DNA of 64,000 nucleotides from Microbacterium tenebrionis (GCF_903645325.1 NZ_CAHJXQ010000005.1:1-64000); one strand, 5' to 3'. Counted from the first letter of the stretch, positions 34,515-44,181 are shown. Program-made: numbers and translations. Notes: generated by a model from the sequence alone, not told the origin.

Positions 34515-35612
34515 TCAGCCTCGCGGTCGCGAAACCGATCCGCGTTCGATGAGTTCCTGCGGGAGCACGCGCACGCGCATGGGGCCGGTCGCACCTTCGA
34601 TCCGCTCGATGAGGATCTGAGTCGAAAGCGCGCCGAGCTCGCGTGAAGGCTGAGAGATCACGGTGATCGTCGGCTCGGTCACCGACGTCCATGGCGCGTT
34701 GTCGAACCCGACCAACGAGATGTCATCGGGGATCCGCAACCCGAGGTCGCGGATCGCACGAAACGCGTGGAACGAGACCATGCTGTCGGACGCGACGATC
34801 GCGGTGACCGCGTCGTCGCCGGTGACCAGATCAGTCACGATCCGACGAGCGTTCTCCTCGTCTGCGCCGAGGCGCACGTAGGCGAGCGGGTCTCCGATGC
34901 CGGCGCGCTGAAGGGCCTCCGCGAACCCAGCAATGCGCTCGGCGATCACCGAGGACTTGAGACCCGGTACGAACTCGCGGGACTCCGCATCCCACATCGA
35001 CCGGAACCCACCAGAGGATATGTCGTCGAGCGCCGACACGTACGCGATGCGACGATGCCCGGCTCGCACGAGCACATCGGCGAGACGCGTCGCGCCCTCA
35101 CGATTCGCCGCGACGACGGCATCCGCCTCGACCCCGTGCACGAGTCGGTCGAAGAACACCATGGGACGGCCGGCGTCGACGATGTCGAGAAAGCTGGCGG
35201 GGTGGATGGACGACGCGGGCGCGATGACGAGCCCATCGACCCGCTTGGCGAGATGCAGATCGATGGCCTTGCGCTCCGCCTCGACCTCCTCGCGAGAGTT
35301 GGACAGGATCAGGTCGTACCCTGCAGCCTCGGCGACATCAGCAGCCCCGCGAGTCGCCTGCGCGAATGCCGAGTTCTCGATGTCGCCCACGATGATGCCG
35401 ATCGCCTTCGATCGCCCGGTGCTCATGCTGCGCGCGACGGCGTTCGGCCGGTACCCGAGCGCGGATGCTGCATCCTGAACGCGGGCGCGGACCTTCGCGC
35501 TCACCGCTCCGTAGTCGCCGAGCGCACGCGCCGCGGTCGCCTTGGCGACGCCGGCTCGTGCGGCCACGTCCGCTACCGTCACGTCGCGAAGCCCGTCCTC
35601 GTGTCCGCTCAC
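34515..35612 (-). CDS. LacI-family regulator of the divergent importer/oxidoreductase operon
   Basis: 365 residues from GTG 35612, which has AAAGGG upstream. The helix-turn-helix is [20 protein letters not shown] (12-31); the second recognition helix has ATAARAL in place of the common TVSRVL. The ligand domain is full length and ends [18 protein letters not shown]. The gene diverges from a polar-amino-acid importer operon, and the palindrome TGAGACCGGTCTCA lies just after that operon's promoter, so it is very probably a repressor. LacI proteins usually bind sugars, which suggests that the imported amine carries a sugar-like part. Confidence 0.9.
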   Translation of the reverse strand: MSGHEDGLRDVTVADVAARAGVAKATAARALGDYGAVSAKVRARVQDAASALGYRPNAVARSMSTGRSKAIGIIVGDIENSAFAQATRGAADVAEAAGYDLILSNSREEVEAERKAIDLHLAKRVDGLVIAPASSIHPASFLDIVDAGRPMVFFDRLVHGVEADAVVAANREGATRLADVLVRAGHRRIAYVSALDDISSGGFRSMWDAESREFVPGLKSSVIAERIAGFAEALQRAGIGDPLAYVRLGADEENARRIVTDLVTGDDAVTAIVASDSMVSFHAFRAIRDLGLRIPDDISLVGFDNAPWTSVTEPTITVISQPSRELGALSTQILIERIEGATGPMRVRVLPQELIERGSVSRPRG

Positions 35613-35652
35613 CGATCGCCGCCCTTTCACTTCATCGTCGGGTTCCACCCTA

Positions 35653-35681
35653 TTGACGGCCCGATCTCTGCCGTGTACTGT
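35653..35681 (+). promoter_or_regulatory. Sigma-70 type promoter of the importer operon
   Basis: TTGACG (35653-35658) and TACTGT (35676-35681) are separated by exactly 17 bases. The direction points to the binding-protein gene, whose ATG lies about 100 bp downstream. The expected start of transcription, near 35688, is about 11 bp before the LacI palindrome. Confidence 0.7.
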
Positions 35682-35698
35682 CCAACTCAACGCAAAAC

Positions 35699-35712
35699 TG
35701 AGACCGGTCTCA
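35699..35712. promoter_or_regulatory. LacI operator TGAGACCGGTCTCA
   Basis: A perfect 14-base palindrome with the central CG typical of LacI-family sites. It sits just downstream of the predicted transcription start of the importer operon, a position suited to repression. The adjacent divergent lacI gene is the likely source of the binding protein. Confidence 0.8.
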
Positions 35713-35780
35713 ATTTAGCCGAGCTTCGCCACAGCGTCCACCCCGTTCCGATAGTGCAGTCCTCTGAGAGGAGCCATCCG

Positions 35781-36650
35781 ATGGCCAAGAGAACCCTGAC
35801 ATTCCGTCGCTTCGCAGTCGCCGCCGCAGTAGCAGGAGCCCTGGCGCTCACCGCCTGCAGCTCGACCGGCAACGCCTCAGCCGGCGGTGACCAGGACGAG
35901 AACCCGTACGGCCTGATCACGCCCGGCCAGATCCGGGTTGCGAGCCTGGGCGACTCGAAGCCGTACACATTCACCGACGCGAGCGGTGAGTTCACCGGCT
36001 TCGACGTCGAGCTGTTCACCGATGTCGCCGAGCGCATCGGCATCGACGACGTCGTGTTCACCGGCCAGGACTTCTCCGGACTGCTCGCCGCTGTCGCCAA
36101 CGGGCAGTTCGACGTCGGCGTCGCGGCGATCGGGATCACCGAAGAGCGCGAGCAGACGGTCGACTTCTCGGATGGCTACCTCGCCGGATACCTCACCGTC
36201 ATGGCCAGCCCCGACAGCGGCATCACCGACGAGAAGAGCCTCGCGGGCAAGCGGCTCGGCGTCGTGCAGGGCACCCTGCAGGAGGCGTACGCCGTGAAGA
36301 ACTTCACCGACACCGAACTCGTGCGCTTCCCCGACAACAACTCCGCGATCTCCTCCGTCAACAGCGGCGCGATCGACGCGCACTTCCTCGACTACGAGGC
36401 CGCGAAGGAGTACGCCGAACAGTACGGTCTGGAGAACGCCATCGACATCCCGTCGTTCGACGCGCCGGCCGGATTCGCGATCGCCAAGGGCAACGACGAG
36501 TTCAAGGATGCTCTGAACGAGGCGCTCCACGACGCGATGGAGGACGGCACGTGGAAGGAGCTCTACCAGAAGTGGTTCCCCGGCTCCCCGATGCCCGACC
36601 AGTACCTGCCCAGCGATGAGCAGGGCGAGGACACCGGCGACAGCAAGTGA
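35781..36650 (+). CDS. Polar-amino-acid type ABC transporter substrate-binding lipoprotein (family 3)
   Basis: 289 residues. The signal sequence ends at a lipobox ALTAC (Cys26). The mature part is a family 3 solute-binding protein with [20 protein letters not shown] near 52-71, [16 protein letters not shown] near 72-87, [20 protein letters not shown] near 108-127 and [16 protein letters not shown] near 155-170. Such proteins capture amino acids, opines or similar compounds outside the membrane. GAGAGGAG lies before the ATG. First gene of a five-gene operon under the LacI operator. Confidence 0.93.
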   Translation: MAKRTLTFRRFAVAAAVAGALALTACSSTGNASAGGDQDENPYGLITPGQIRVASLGDSKPYTFTDASGEFTGFDVELFTDVAERIGIDDVVFTGQDFSGLLAAVANGQFDVGVAAIGITEEREQTVDFSDGYLAGYLTVMASPDSGITDEKSLAGKRLGVVQGTLQEAYAVKNFTDTELVRFPDNNSAISSVNSGAIDAHFLDYEAAKEYAEQYGLENAIDIPSFDAPAGFAIAKGNDEFKDALNEALHDAMEDGTWKELYQKWFPGSPMPDQYLPSDEQGEDTGDSK

Positions 36651-36704
36651 CGGCTGCTGTGGGTGCGGGCGCTGCCCGCACCCACAGCCCGAAGGGAGAT
36701 CCGC

Positions 36705-37493
36705 ATGGATTGGCTCGATAACCTCATCAGGACGTTCCTCGACTTCGACGCGATGATCGCGGTCCTGCCGCAGCTGCTCGGCATCGGTCTTGTGAACACC
36801 CTCGTCATCTCGGTGTTCGCGACACTGCTGGGCATCGTGATCGGCATGATCCTCGCAATCATGGGCGTCTCGCGCACCGCATGGTTGCGCCTGCCCGCAC
36901 GCATCTACACGGACATCTTCCGCGGACTTCCCGCGATTCTGACCATCCTGCTCATCGGCCAGGGCTTCGCCAGGATCAGTCAGCAGCTCTTCGGACCGTC
37001 CCCGTATCCACTCGGCATCCTCGCGCTCAGCCTGATCGCCGGCGCCTACATCGGCGAGATCTTCCGCGCCGGCATCCAGAGCGTCGAACGGGGGCAGCTG
37101 GAAGCGTGCCGCGCGCTGGGCATGACATACGGCAGCGCGATGCGCCTCGTCGTCGTTCCGCAGGGGATCCGCAGGGTGCTGCCCGCCCTGGTCAATCAGT
37201 TCATCGCGATTGTCAAGGATTCGAGCCTCGTGTACTTCCTCGGGCTGCTCGTCAGCGAACGGGAGCTGTTCCGCGTGGGACAGGATGCCGCCGTGCTGAC
37301 CGGAAACCTGTCGCCGCTCGTCCTGGCCGGCGTCTTCTACCTCGTGATCACCGTGCCGCTCACGCACCTCGTGAACTACTTCGACGACCGGTTCCGCACC
37401 GGGCGCCGTAAGGCGACCCCGCCCAAGAGCGGTCTGGACGAGATCGATGAGAGGCCCGTGAGCCCCGCACTGGCCCAAGGAGAGAACACATGA
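36705..37493 (+). CDS. Polar-amino-acid type ABC transporter permease
   Basis: 262 residues with five to six helices. The start at ATG 36705 has AAGGGAGA upstream. The conserved HisMQ-type cytoplasmic loop [20 protein letters not shown] near 143-162 binds the ATPase, and the N-terminal helix [20 protein letters not shown] is typical. Only one permease gene is present, so it should act as a homodimer. It lies 54 bp after the binding-protein gene and overlaps the ATPase gene start by 4 bp. Confidence 0.93.
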   Translation: MDWLDNLIRTFLDFDAMIAVLPQLLGIGLVNTLVISVFATLLGIVIGMILAIMGVSRTAWLRLPARIYTDIFRGLPAILTILLIGQGFARISQQLFGPSPYPLGILALSLIAGAYIGEIFRAGIQSVERGQLEACRALGMTYGSAMRLVVVPQGIRRVLPALVNQFIAIVKDSSLVYFLGLLVSERELFRVGQDAAVLTGNLSPLVLAGVFYLVITVPLTHLVNYFDDRFRTGRRKATPPKSGLDEIDERPVSPALAQGENT

Positions 37494-38260
37494 CCTACAC
37501 CTCCCCGCTCCCCGTGACAGAGGGCCGCTTCTACGAAGGATCGCGCCTGCAGATCGACAACCTCGTGATGGCGTACGGCGATATCGACGTCATCCGCGAT
37601 GTGTCGATCGCCGTCGAACCCGGCACGACCACCTGCATCATCGGACCATCCGGATCGGGCAAGTCGACGCTGCTGCGCGGTGTGAACCGACTCCACGAGC
37701 CGAAAGCGGGCAGGGTGATGCTCGCAGACGACGACGCCCTCGCCCTGAAGCCGGATGTGCTGCGTCGTCGCGTCGGTCTCGTGTTCCAGCACTTCAATCT
37801 GTTCCCCGACCACACCGCGCTCGAGAACGTCGCCCTCGCGTTGCGCAACGTCAAGAAGATGTCCAAGGGAGAGTCCCGGCGCATCGCCCTGGCACGGCTG
37901 ACCGAAGTCGGCCTCGCAGAGCGGGCCGACCATCGCCCGCGCGACCTCTCCGGCGGGCAGCAGCAGCGAGTGGCGATCGCGCGCGCCCTGGCGATGGAAC
38001 CCGAGGTCATGCTCTTCGACGAGGCGACGAGCGCGCTCGACCCCGAGCTGGTCAAGGGTGTGCTCAACCTCATGGCAGAGCTCGCCCAGCGCGGCATGAC
38101 GATGCTCGTCGTCACTCACGAGATGGGCTTCGCGCGCAAGGTCGCAGATCAGGTCGTCTTCATGGACGAGGGCCGAGTCGTCGAGGCGGGAACTCCGGAC
38201 GAGATATTCGACGCCCCGAAGAGCGACCGGCTGCGGCTGTTCCTCTCCGAGGTCCTCTGA
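37490..38260 (+). CDS. Polar-amino-acid type ABC transporter ATP-binding protein (GlnQ-like)
   Basis: 256 residues. Walker [10 protein letters not shown] (52-60), Q-loop in [18 protein letters not shown] near 96-113, signature [16 protein letters not shown] near 153-168, Walker [16 protein letters not shown] near 173-187, and the switch histidine in VVTHEMGF. These match the HisP/GlnQ group. The start ATG 37490 overlaps the permease stop; the stop overlaps the next gene's start (TGATG). It powers uptake through the permease encoded upstream. Confidence 0.94.
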   Translation: MTYTSPLPVTEGRFYEGSRLQIDNLVMAYGDIDVIRDVSIAVEPGTTTCIIGPSGSGKSTLLRGVNRLHEPKAGRVMLADDDALALKPDVLRRRVGLVFQHFNLFPDHTALENVALALRNVKKMSKGESRRIALARLTEVGLAERADHRPRDLSGGQQQRVAIARALAMEPEVMLFDEATSALDPELVKGVLNLMAELAQRGMTMLVVTHEMGFARKVADQVVFMDEGRVVEAGTPDEIFDAPKSDRLRLFLSEVL

Positions 38261-39300
38261 TGGTCATCCGCACAGCGATCATCGGCTTCGGCACCGCGGG
38301 GGGCCTCTTCCACGCACCGTTTCTGGCCGCCGATCCAGCCTTCCGCATCGACGCGATCGTGACGCGAGATCCCGCTCGCGTCGAGCGTGCGACGAGCGAG
38401 CATCCTCAGGCCCGCATCCTCGCCGATACCGCCGCCCTGTGGGAGATGACGGACTCGATCGATCTGGTCGTCGTCGCCTCGCCAAGCGGCAGCCATGCCG
38501 CTCACGCCGAGTCGGCGCTGCGTGCCGGTTACCACGTCGTCGTCGACAAGCCGTTCGTCGCCGACGCGGAGACCGGCGAAACCCTGATCGCGATCGCCGC
38601 GGCTCGAGACCTGATGCTGACGGTGTTCCAGAATCGTCGTTGGGACGGCGATTTCCTCACCGTGAGCGACCTGGTGAAGTCCGGGCGTCTCGGCGAGATC
38701 CGCCGCTTCGAGTCGCGATTCACCTGGTGGCAGCCGCAGGCGCCGGAAGGATGGAAGGCAGAGGCACCGGTCGCCGAAGCTGGCGGCATCCTGTTCGATC
38801 TCGGGCCGCACCTCATCGATCAGGCGCTGCAGCTGTTCGGACCGGTCGTGGACGTGTACGCAGAGATCGACACCGTGCGCGAGGGCGTCGCGGCGGACGA
38901 CGACGTGTTCATCGCCCTTGAGCATGAGTCCGGCGTGCGCTCGCACCTTTGGATGAGTGCGGTGGCTCCAGAGCCCGGGCCGCGGTTTCGCGTGCTGGGC
39001 GCCGAAGGCACGTACGTCTCCTGGGGGCTCGACGGCCAGGAGACTGCACTGGTCGCCGGGCGGCGACCGGGCGATCCCGGCTTCGGCGAACGCGACCAGG
39101 CCGAGTGGGGATCGATCACCACAGGCGACAACGGCGAGAGCGTACCCATGACACGCGGCCAGTACGAGCGCTTCTACGCCGGCGTCGCGGCATCCATCAA
39201 CAGCGGGTCGCAGGTCCCTGTCGATCCGGCAGACGCCGTCGCGGGCCTGCGCGTGATCGCCGCAGCTCGCGCAGCAGCAGTGTCAAGAACCAAGAAGTGA
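38260..39300 (+). CDS. Gfo/Idh/MocA-family oxidoreductase
   Basis: 346 residues. The Rossmann domain starts IRTAIIGFGTAGGLFHAPFL (3-22) and includes DLVVVASPSGSHAAHAESAL near 68-87, followed by the family EKP-like motif VVDKPFVADAETGE near 95-108. The C-terminal domain carries GGILFDLGPHLIDQALQLFG near 175-194, with the catalytic aspartate/histidine pair. These NAD(P)-dependent enzymes oxidise sugars, inositols or sugar-amine compounds. Being translationally coupled to the ATPase gene of an amine importer, it may act on the carbon part of the imported compound. Confidence 0.9.
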   Translation: MVIRTAIIGFGTAGGLFHAPFLAADPAFRIDAIVTRDPARVERATSEHPQARILADTAALWEMTDSIDLVVVASPSGSHAAHAESALRAGYHVVVDKPFVADAETGETLIAIAAARDLMLTVFQNRRWDGDFLTVSDLVKSGRLGEIRRFESRFTWWQPQAPEGWKAEAPVAEAGGILFDLGPHLIDQALQLFGPVVDVYAEIDTVREGVAADDDVFIALEHESGVRSHLWMSAVAPEPGPRFRVLGAEGTYVSWGLDGQETALVAGRRPGDPGFGERDQAEWGSITTGDNGESVPMTRGQYERFYAGVAASINSGSQVPVDPADAVAGLRVIAAARAAAVSRTKK

Positions 39301-39308
39301 GGAACAAG

Positions 39309-40484
39309 ATGTCAGCAAACGGTTCGAAGAAGGTCATCGTCATCGGCGGGGGCATCCTCGGCGCATCGACCACAGCCCATCTCGCTCGCGCAGGCGCCGA
39401 TGTGACCCTCGTCACCCAGGGCTCGCTCGCCGACGGCGCCTCCGGTCGTTCGATCGCGTGGCTCAATTCGTCCGGAGACCGCTCCTCCAGCTACCACTAC
39501 CTACGGCTGCTGGCCATCGACCGGTACCGCACGTGGGCGGCGAGGCACGCGGACAGCAACGCCTATCTCCGCTTCGACGGGGCGCTGAAGTGGGCCGGCC
39601 CTGAGGACAGCTTCCGCCGGACATTCCAGTTCGAGCGATCGGTGGGCTACGACTCGCTCTGGATCGACAGGGACGACGTCGAGCGGCTCGCGCCCGGTGT
39701 CGACGCCGCCGCGATCGCCGACGAGGGTGCGATCTTCAACCCTGGCGAAGGATGGGTGAGCCTGCCCGACATCATCGCCGTGCTGGTTGCGGAGGCGAAA
39801 GACGCTGGCGCCACCGTCATCGAGAACGCCGGCGAGGTCCGCGTCGACGTGAACGAAGACAAAACGGTCGGCGTCATCCTCGGCGACGGGTCCGCGGTCG
39901 CAGCGGATCACGTCGTCCTCGCGACGGGACCCGCGGTTCCGGCGCAGCTGGCCGCACTCGGCGTCACCGTTCCCGATGCTTCGCCCGCCGCATTCGTCCT
40001 GTTCACCGATCCGGTGGACTTCACCATGAAGACCGTGCTGAACACGCCTCGAGTGGCGGTGCGCCCGACACCCGACAACCGCCTGGTGCTGGATGCGGCA
40101 TGGGCGGAGGAATCGATCGTGGTCGGCGACGACGGCACCATCGAGGTTCCCGACGAGTCGGTTCACGGGCTGCTCGACGAAGCCTCGAAGGTGCTGACGG
40201 GCAGGCCGACTCTGACGGCGTCGCACGTGGGCGCCGGATGGAAGCCCATCCCCGGTGACGGCGACCCGGTAGCGGGTCCCGTGCCCGGAGTCGCCGGGCT
40301 GTACGCACTGTTCACCCATTCGGGGGCGACGCTGGGCCTCGTACTCGGCGAGCTCGCCGCGGACGAGGTGATGACCGGCGAGCCGTCCCCCGTGCTGGAG
40401 GCGTTCCGCTTCGAACGGTTCAACGACCAGGCACTTCCAGCCACGGTGGGAACCGATGCCTGGTCACCCGTAGCGGAGGCCTGA
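39309..40484 (+). CDS. FAD-dependent oxidoreductase of the D-amino-acid/amadoriase (DAO) family
   Basis: 391 residues. The FAD-binding motif is VIVIGGGILGASTTAHLARA (9-28), followed by GASGRSIAWLNSSGD near 43-57 and late FAD contact PVPGVAGLYALFTHSGATLG near 319-338. DAO-family enzymes oxidise the C-N bond of amino acids, opines or fructosyl-amino acids. The enzyme ends an operon of importer and dehydrogenase genes, so it most likely removes the amine or amino acid from the imported compound. GAGGAAC lies before the ATG. A terminator hairpin follows at 40502-40562. Confidence 0.88.
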   Translation: MSANGSKKVIVIGGGILGASTTAHLARAGADVTLVTQGSLADGASGRSIAWLNSSGDRSSSYHYLRLLAIDRYRTWAARHADSNAYLRFDGALKWAGPEDSFRRTFQFERSVGYDSLWIDRDDVERLAPGVDAAAIADEGAIFNPGEGWVSLPDIIAVLVAEAKDAGATVIENAGEVRVDVNEDKTVGVILGDGSAVAADHVVLATGPAVPAQLAALGVTVPDASPAAFVLFTDPVDFTMKTVLNTPRVAVRPTPDNRLVLDAAWAEESIVVGDDGTIEVPDESVHGLLDEASKVLTGRPTLTASHVGAGWKPIPGDGDPVAGPVPGVAGLYALFTHSGATLGLVLGELAADEVMTGEPSPVLEAFRFERFNDQALPATVGTDAWSPVAEA

Positions 40485-40501
40485 GCCCCGGCACGCTCTG
40501 G

Positions 40502-40562
40502 GGTCGACACGCCACTCGTCGGATGCTTCGGCCGATTCGGTCCGAAATCCAGCGTGTCGACC
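40502..40562 (+). terminator. Terminator hairpin of the importer/oxidase operon
   Basis: GGTCGACACGC (40502-40512) and GCGTGTCGACC (40552-40562) are perfect 11-base arms around a 39-base centre that also contains CGGA/TCCG inner arms. It begins 17 bp after the FAD oxidoreductase stop. Confidence 0.65.
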
Positions 40563-40594
40563 TCCGAAGTGTCGTTCACTACCGGCGGCGGAAC

Positions 40595-40857
40595 TCACCA
40601 AGGGCTGGGCTTGTAGTCCTTCAGGAACACGCCGTGCAGGTCGACGCCGGCCTCGCCCTGCACGATCGGGTCGTACACGCGGGCGGCGCCGTCGACGAGG
40701 TCGAGTGGTGCGGGCGCTCGTCGGTGATCCATCCGGTGTCGACGGTGGTCATGAGGATGCCGGATTTCTCGAGCATCTCGAGCGGATCGACCTGCTCGAC
40801 CGACTGCACCCAGCTGTTGATGTGATCGATGTCGGGGACGAGCCCGCCGGCGTCGAA
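40595..40857 (-). pseudogene. Decayed partial copy of the zinc-ribbon SDR gene
   Basis: The minus strand encodes DAGGLVPDIDHINSWVQSVE and QVDPLEML, then EKSGILMTTVDTGWITDERP, then after a frame change APLDLVDGAARVYDPIVQGE and the end GVFLKDYKPSPW. Each piece is nearly identical to the C-terminus of the SDR at 48406-49924. Two deletions relative to that gene can be placed: 216 bp removed between two copies of CTCGAGCATCTCG (one copy left at 40768-40780), and 40 bp removed after GAGGTCGAG. The second breaks the frame, so this copy is dead. Confidence 0.85.
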
Positions 40858-40889
40858 TCGTTCCGCCGGCGGGCGAGCGCCCACCGCAG

Positions 40890-40975
40890 CTAGAGCCGGT
40901 CGACTCCCGTCGCAGTGACGACCGCCTCGCCGGCCTCGTCGGATGCCGCGAGGCCGACCGGCTCGAGACCGCGCA
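40890..40975 (-). pseudogene. Remnant of a DUF3516-helicase C-terminus
   Basis: The minus strand reads VGLAASDEAGEAVVTATGVD followed by RL and a stop. The last residues of the intact helicase at 31-33.6 kb are VDLAASDEAGEAVVTVTAVDRL, so this is a divergent copy of the same tail. It lies immediately downstream of the GT2 gene stop and upstream of the SDR remnant on the same strand. The rest of the helicase is absent. Confidence 0.65.
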
Positions 40976-40979
40976 CCCG

Positions 40980-42287
40980 TCAGCAGAACGCCTCCACACC
41001 ACCCCACCCGCCGACCCAGGCCTCGACCCGAGGATCGGTCCGCAGCACGTGAGTTCCCACCGCCGTCGTCCGCCGCGTCCGGAACGCATCGTCGTGCCCC
41101 CAGCGGTCGGCACGTCGCGTCGCGCGTCGCGAGCGCAGCCTTCCGATGGGTGCGCCATCGCCGTCGACGAGGTCGACAGCGCCCAGATCTCCCGTGCCGA
41201 GGCCGTGGACGAGGTCGACGAGCCAGTCCGGATCGAGCACGACGACGGGTCGGCGCATCTCCCACAGCACCCGGGAGTCCACAGGGCGCCGGGCGTCACG
41301 GGCATCCACGACCCGCGGGTCGTCGGCGAGCGCATCGGGCACGACGTCGAGCATCAGCCTGGCTCGGGGAAACGCGGCGAACAGCGAGTCGGCCATGATG
41401 AAGAGCGCTGCCGGCGGGTGCTCACCCTGCACCTGCACGACAAGGTCGGCCGCACCGGGCCACAGCGCCCGCGGAGACGACCCGGGAACCGGAATGCTCG
41501 ACTGCAGGCGCAGCGTCTGCGCGTTCGCGCGGTCGATGCCCGACCCGTCCCGATCGGCCCACTCGGGACCATCGTGCCAGGCTACCGCACCCGCGATGTG
41601 CGCGAACACCGCACCGGCCTGCCACATGCGGTGCGCCCACTCCCAGTCCTCACCCCCGTACGACGTGAATGTCTCGTCGAAGCCGCCGACCTCATCGAAC
41701 ATGCGTCGCGAGCAGGCGATCACGGCGCCGATCATGAATCGGTAGGAGCGGTCGTCGGAGTCGAGCAGATCCCCGCTGCGGGCATACTCCTCGGCGAGCC
41801 ACTCGGGTTCCGGCAGCTCCCGACCCGCCGCCGCTTCGACGATCGGCACGTCGGGCGCGACCGCCGAGAGGTCCGCGTGGCGGCGACGACCGACGACCAC
41901 CGCCTCGGGCAGGAGCGCGGGGAGCCTGCTCAACGCCCGCACGTAGCCGGGTTCGGGCGCGGTGTCGGCGTCGAGGAAGCACAGCACCTCGCCGCTGCTC
42001 GCCCGCACTCCGAGGTTGCGGACCGCTGCCAGACGGAACCCGCGATCCTCCTGCCGCACGAGCGTCACCCCGTCGGGCACGTCGAGCCCGCCGGGCGAGC
42101 CGTCATCGGCGACGATGACCTGCAGCAGCTCCTGCGGATAGTCCTGTGCGGCGAGCGCACGCAGGGTGCGGGCGAGCTGCCCCGGCTGGTCGTAGTGTGC
42201 GACGATCACCGACACGGCGGGAAGCGGATCCGGGTGGATGCCGTCGAGCGAGTCCCATCGATTCCCGACGACCCACCCCGCTGTCAC
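40980..42287 (-). CDS. Family 2 glycosyltransferase
   Basis: 435 residues from GTG 42287, which has GGGAGG upstream and overlaps the preceding stop (GTGA). The GT-A fold shows PAVSVIVAHYDQPGQLARTL near 18-37, IVADDGSPGG near 55 and the metal-binding CFLDADTAPEPGYVRAL near 99-115. A later GGFDETFTSYGGEDWEWAHR near 192-211 is the acceptor/base region of GT2 enzymes with the ED motif. The C-terminal 200 residues are an additional soluble domain. It is the last gene of the left arm of the glycosylation cluster. Confidence 0.9.
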   Translation of the reverse strand: MTAGWVVGNRWDSLDGIHPDPLPAVSVIVAHYDQPGQLARTLRALAAQDYPQELLQVIVADDGSPGGLDVPDGVTLVRQEDRGFRLAAVRNLGVRASSGEVLCFLDADTAPEPGYVRALSRLPALLPEAVVVGRRRHADLSAVAPDVPIVEAAAGRELPEPEWLAEEYARSGDLLDSDDRSYRFMIGAVIACSRRMFDEVGGFDETFTSYGGEDWEWAHRMWQAGAVFAHIAGAVAWHDGPEWADRDGSGIDRANAQTLRLQSSIPVPGSSPRALWPGAADLVVQVQGEHPPAALFIMADSLFAAFPRARLMLDVVPDALADDPRVVDARDARRPVDSRVLWEMRRPVVVLDPDWLVDLVHGLGTGDLGAVDLVDGDGAPIGRLRSRRATRRADRWGHDDAFRTRRTTAVGTHVLRTDPRVEAWVGGWGGVEAFC

Positions 42288-43255
42288 GAGGCCCTCCCGG
42301 CCCACAGGCGGACATACCCCTGTGCCGCCTCAGCGCGTGACAAGGGCAGACACGTGAGCCCGTGCCAGGTCGCGTCAGGATTCGCACGTGCATGACGCAG
42401 CGCACCGACCAGGTCGCTCTCGCCGACGGGTGTGAGCGTGCCGGGGCGCAGCGCGGCCATCTCGTCGACGTAGCGGTTGCGCACGGCCACCGGGCGCCGG
42501 CCCCAGCCGATCCACGAGGCGAGCGATCCGGATGCCGAGATGTGCCGGTGCGCGATCACCGGCACGCTCACCGCGCGCCCGCGACGAGCGATCTCGGCGT
42601 CGTCCAGCCATCCGGTCACGTCGACCTCGACGCCGATGGCGGCCGAGCGCCGCACGAAGGCCTCGAGCTCGGCCGCGTGCCCGTCAGACGCGCGTCCCAG
42701 CACCGTGAGCGCGCCGATCCCCGCGGCAGCCGCGGCGTCCGCCGCCTCGTCGTGGCCCTTGCCCGGATAGAAGAACCCGAGCACCCCGACTGACCCGTCG
42801 GGTCGCCCCCGCCCGGCGTCCTTCTCCAGTTCCACCGGCAGCGGGATGACCTCGGCCGCCCCGGACCAGACGTCCTCCTCGCGCAGCAGTTCGCGCTCGT
42901 GCTCACTGTTCACGACCACTGCGCTCGCAGCCGCCGCGACGCGGGCGTACGCCGCGCGACGGCGAGGCCGATTCAGCTCACCGTCGGATGCCTGGGGCAC
43001 GTCGTGCAGGGTGACGCTCACTCGCAGGCGCGATGCGAGCTCGGCGAACGTGCGGGATGCCTGCTCGGGCGACGCACCCCAGAGCCGATCGGTGAAATGC
43101 GCGTGCACGTCGGTGCCGGCGGGCAGTCGAGCGAGTCCGGCGGCGTCGACGGTGTGCGCCTCGGTGACGTCTCGAATGGCATCCGCCATGCCGCGGGCAT
43201 AGACCGCGACGCCGTGATCACCAAGGTGCACGAGCAGCAGCGGCGCACCGGTCAT
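42284..43255 (-). CDS. Glycosyltransferase (GT4-like, GT-B fold)
   Basis: 323 residues. The N-terminal half begins LLLVHLGDHGVAVYARGMAD, and a SVTLHDVPQASDGELNRP stretch lies near 80. The donor half starts near 145 (VEVIPLPVELEKDAGRGRPD region) with VGVLGFFYPGKGHDEAADA near 157-175, and contains HRHISASGSLASWIGWGRRP near 245-264 where family members contact the nucleotide sugar. The ATG at 43255 overlaps the stop of the WcbI gene (ATGA). Donor and acceptor are unknown. Confidence 0.8.
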   Translation of the reverse strand: MTGAPLLLVHLGDHGVAVYARGMADAIRDVTEAHTVDAAGLARLPAGTDVHAHFTDRLWGASPEQASRTFAELASRLRVSVTLHDVPQASDGELNRPRRRAAYARVAAAASAVVVNSEHERELLREEDVWSGAAEVIPLPVELEKDAGRGRPDGSVGVLGFFYPGKGHDEAADAAAAAGIGALTVLGRASDGHAAELEAFVRRSAAIGVEVDVTGWLDDAEIARRGRAVSVPVIAHRHISASGSLASWIGWGRRPVAVRNRYVDEMAALRPGTLTPVGESDLVGALRHARANPDATWHGLTCLPLSRAEAAQGYVRLWAGRAS

Positions 43256-44181
43256 GCCGCACGCCAGTCGGTGAGGAGCGGCGCGAGCCGAGCGGTCGCC
43301 GCGGCGACGAACCCGGGATGCTCGGCGTACCAGGCGAGGTGCGCCTCGCGCACCGCCGCGTCGCTCACGGGCCTCCCCTCGACGATCCACTGCTCCTGCG
43401 GCTCGTCGCTCAGCGCCCAGGCCTCGATCACCTCGGGAGCAAGTGGTGCGCGCACCGAGTCGAGCAGCGGGCGCCCCGGGTCGACGGGTCCCTCCGCCGC
43501 CCCCAGCGCGTCGAGGATGCGGGCACCCAGCGGCAGCCAGACCGCGTTGCCGGGGTGGTTCACGGTGCGCATGTGGTCGCCCGACACGGCCTCGAAGAGG
43601 TCGGACACCGGAATGTGGGTCGATCGCTCACGCTCACGCAGGACTTCGACCGAGGCCCGGCCGATGGCCCGCACCGCATCCGGTGTCAGCGCAGACGCAA
43701 CCGGCAGCCCCGCGGCCGCCGCGAGCGTGCGCACGTCGTGGTACGCCACGAGCGGTGGATCCTCATCGACGCCCGGAACGCGGATCGCGGCCTGGAACGG
43801 ATGCAGCCCCGCGAACCGCACGGGCGGCACCGTGAGCACCCTGGCTGCGGTCGCAGCAGCCACCTGGCGCGTGCCGAGCGGAAGGTCGTGATAGTCGTCG
43901 CGCACCGGCTGCGTGACGACCGTGTGGGCCGCGGCCACCACCTCGTGCAGGCGTCGCGCATCGTCGGCCGACATCTCGTGCACCGGCGGAACCCGGATGA
44001 ACCGACGATCCTCGGCATCCATCACCAATCGCAACGACTCGGCCTGGCAGTTTCCCAGCACGACTCCGAAGCTGTCGGGCAGGGGGGTGATCGCGTAGAA
44101 TTCGCCGTAGTGCCTTCGACGTCCTAGCACCGCCGGCTCGACGGGCGCAACGGTCGTGACGTCGGGCGAGTTGGGGTTCAT
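43252..44181 (-). CDS. WcbI-family polysaccharide biosynthesis putative acetyltransferase
   Basis: 309 residues. The motif VVLGNCQAESLRLVMDAEDR (41-60) is the signature of the WcbI domain, first defined in Burkholderia capsule synthesis and shown there to bind coenzyme A. Conserved histidines follow in HPFQAAIRVPG near 125 and HPGNAVWLPLGARILDALG near 211. It is probably an acetyl- or acyl-transferase that modifies a surface glycan in the cytoplasm. First gene of the left arm; it diverges from the right-arm glycosyltransferase across a short region. Confidence 0.85.
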   Translation of the reverse strand: MNPNSPDVTTVAPVEPAVLGRRRHYGEFYAITPLPDSFGVVLGNCQAESLRLVMDAEDRRFIRVPPVHEMSADDARRLHEVVAAAHTVVTQPVRDDYHDLPLGTRQVAAATAARVLTVPPVRFAGLHPFQAAIRVPGVDEDPPLVAYHDVRTLAAAAGLPVASALTPDAVRAIGRASVEVLRERERSTHIPVSDLFEAVSGDHMRTVNHPGNAVWLPLGARILDALGAAEGPVDPGRPLLDSVRAPLAPEVIEAWALSDEPQEQWIVEGRPVSDAAVREAHLAWYAEHPGFVAAATARLAPLLTDWRAA

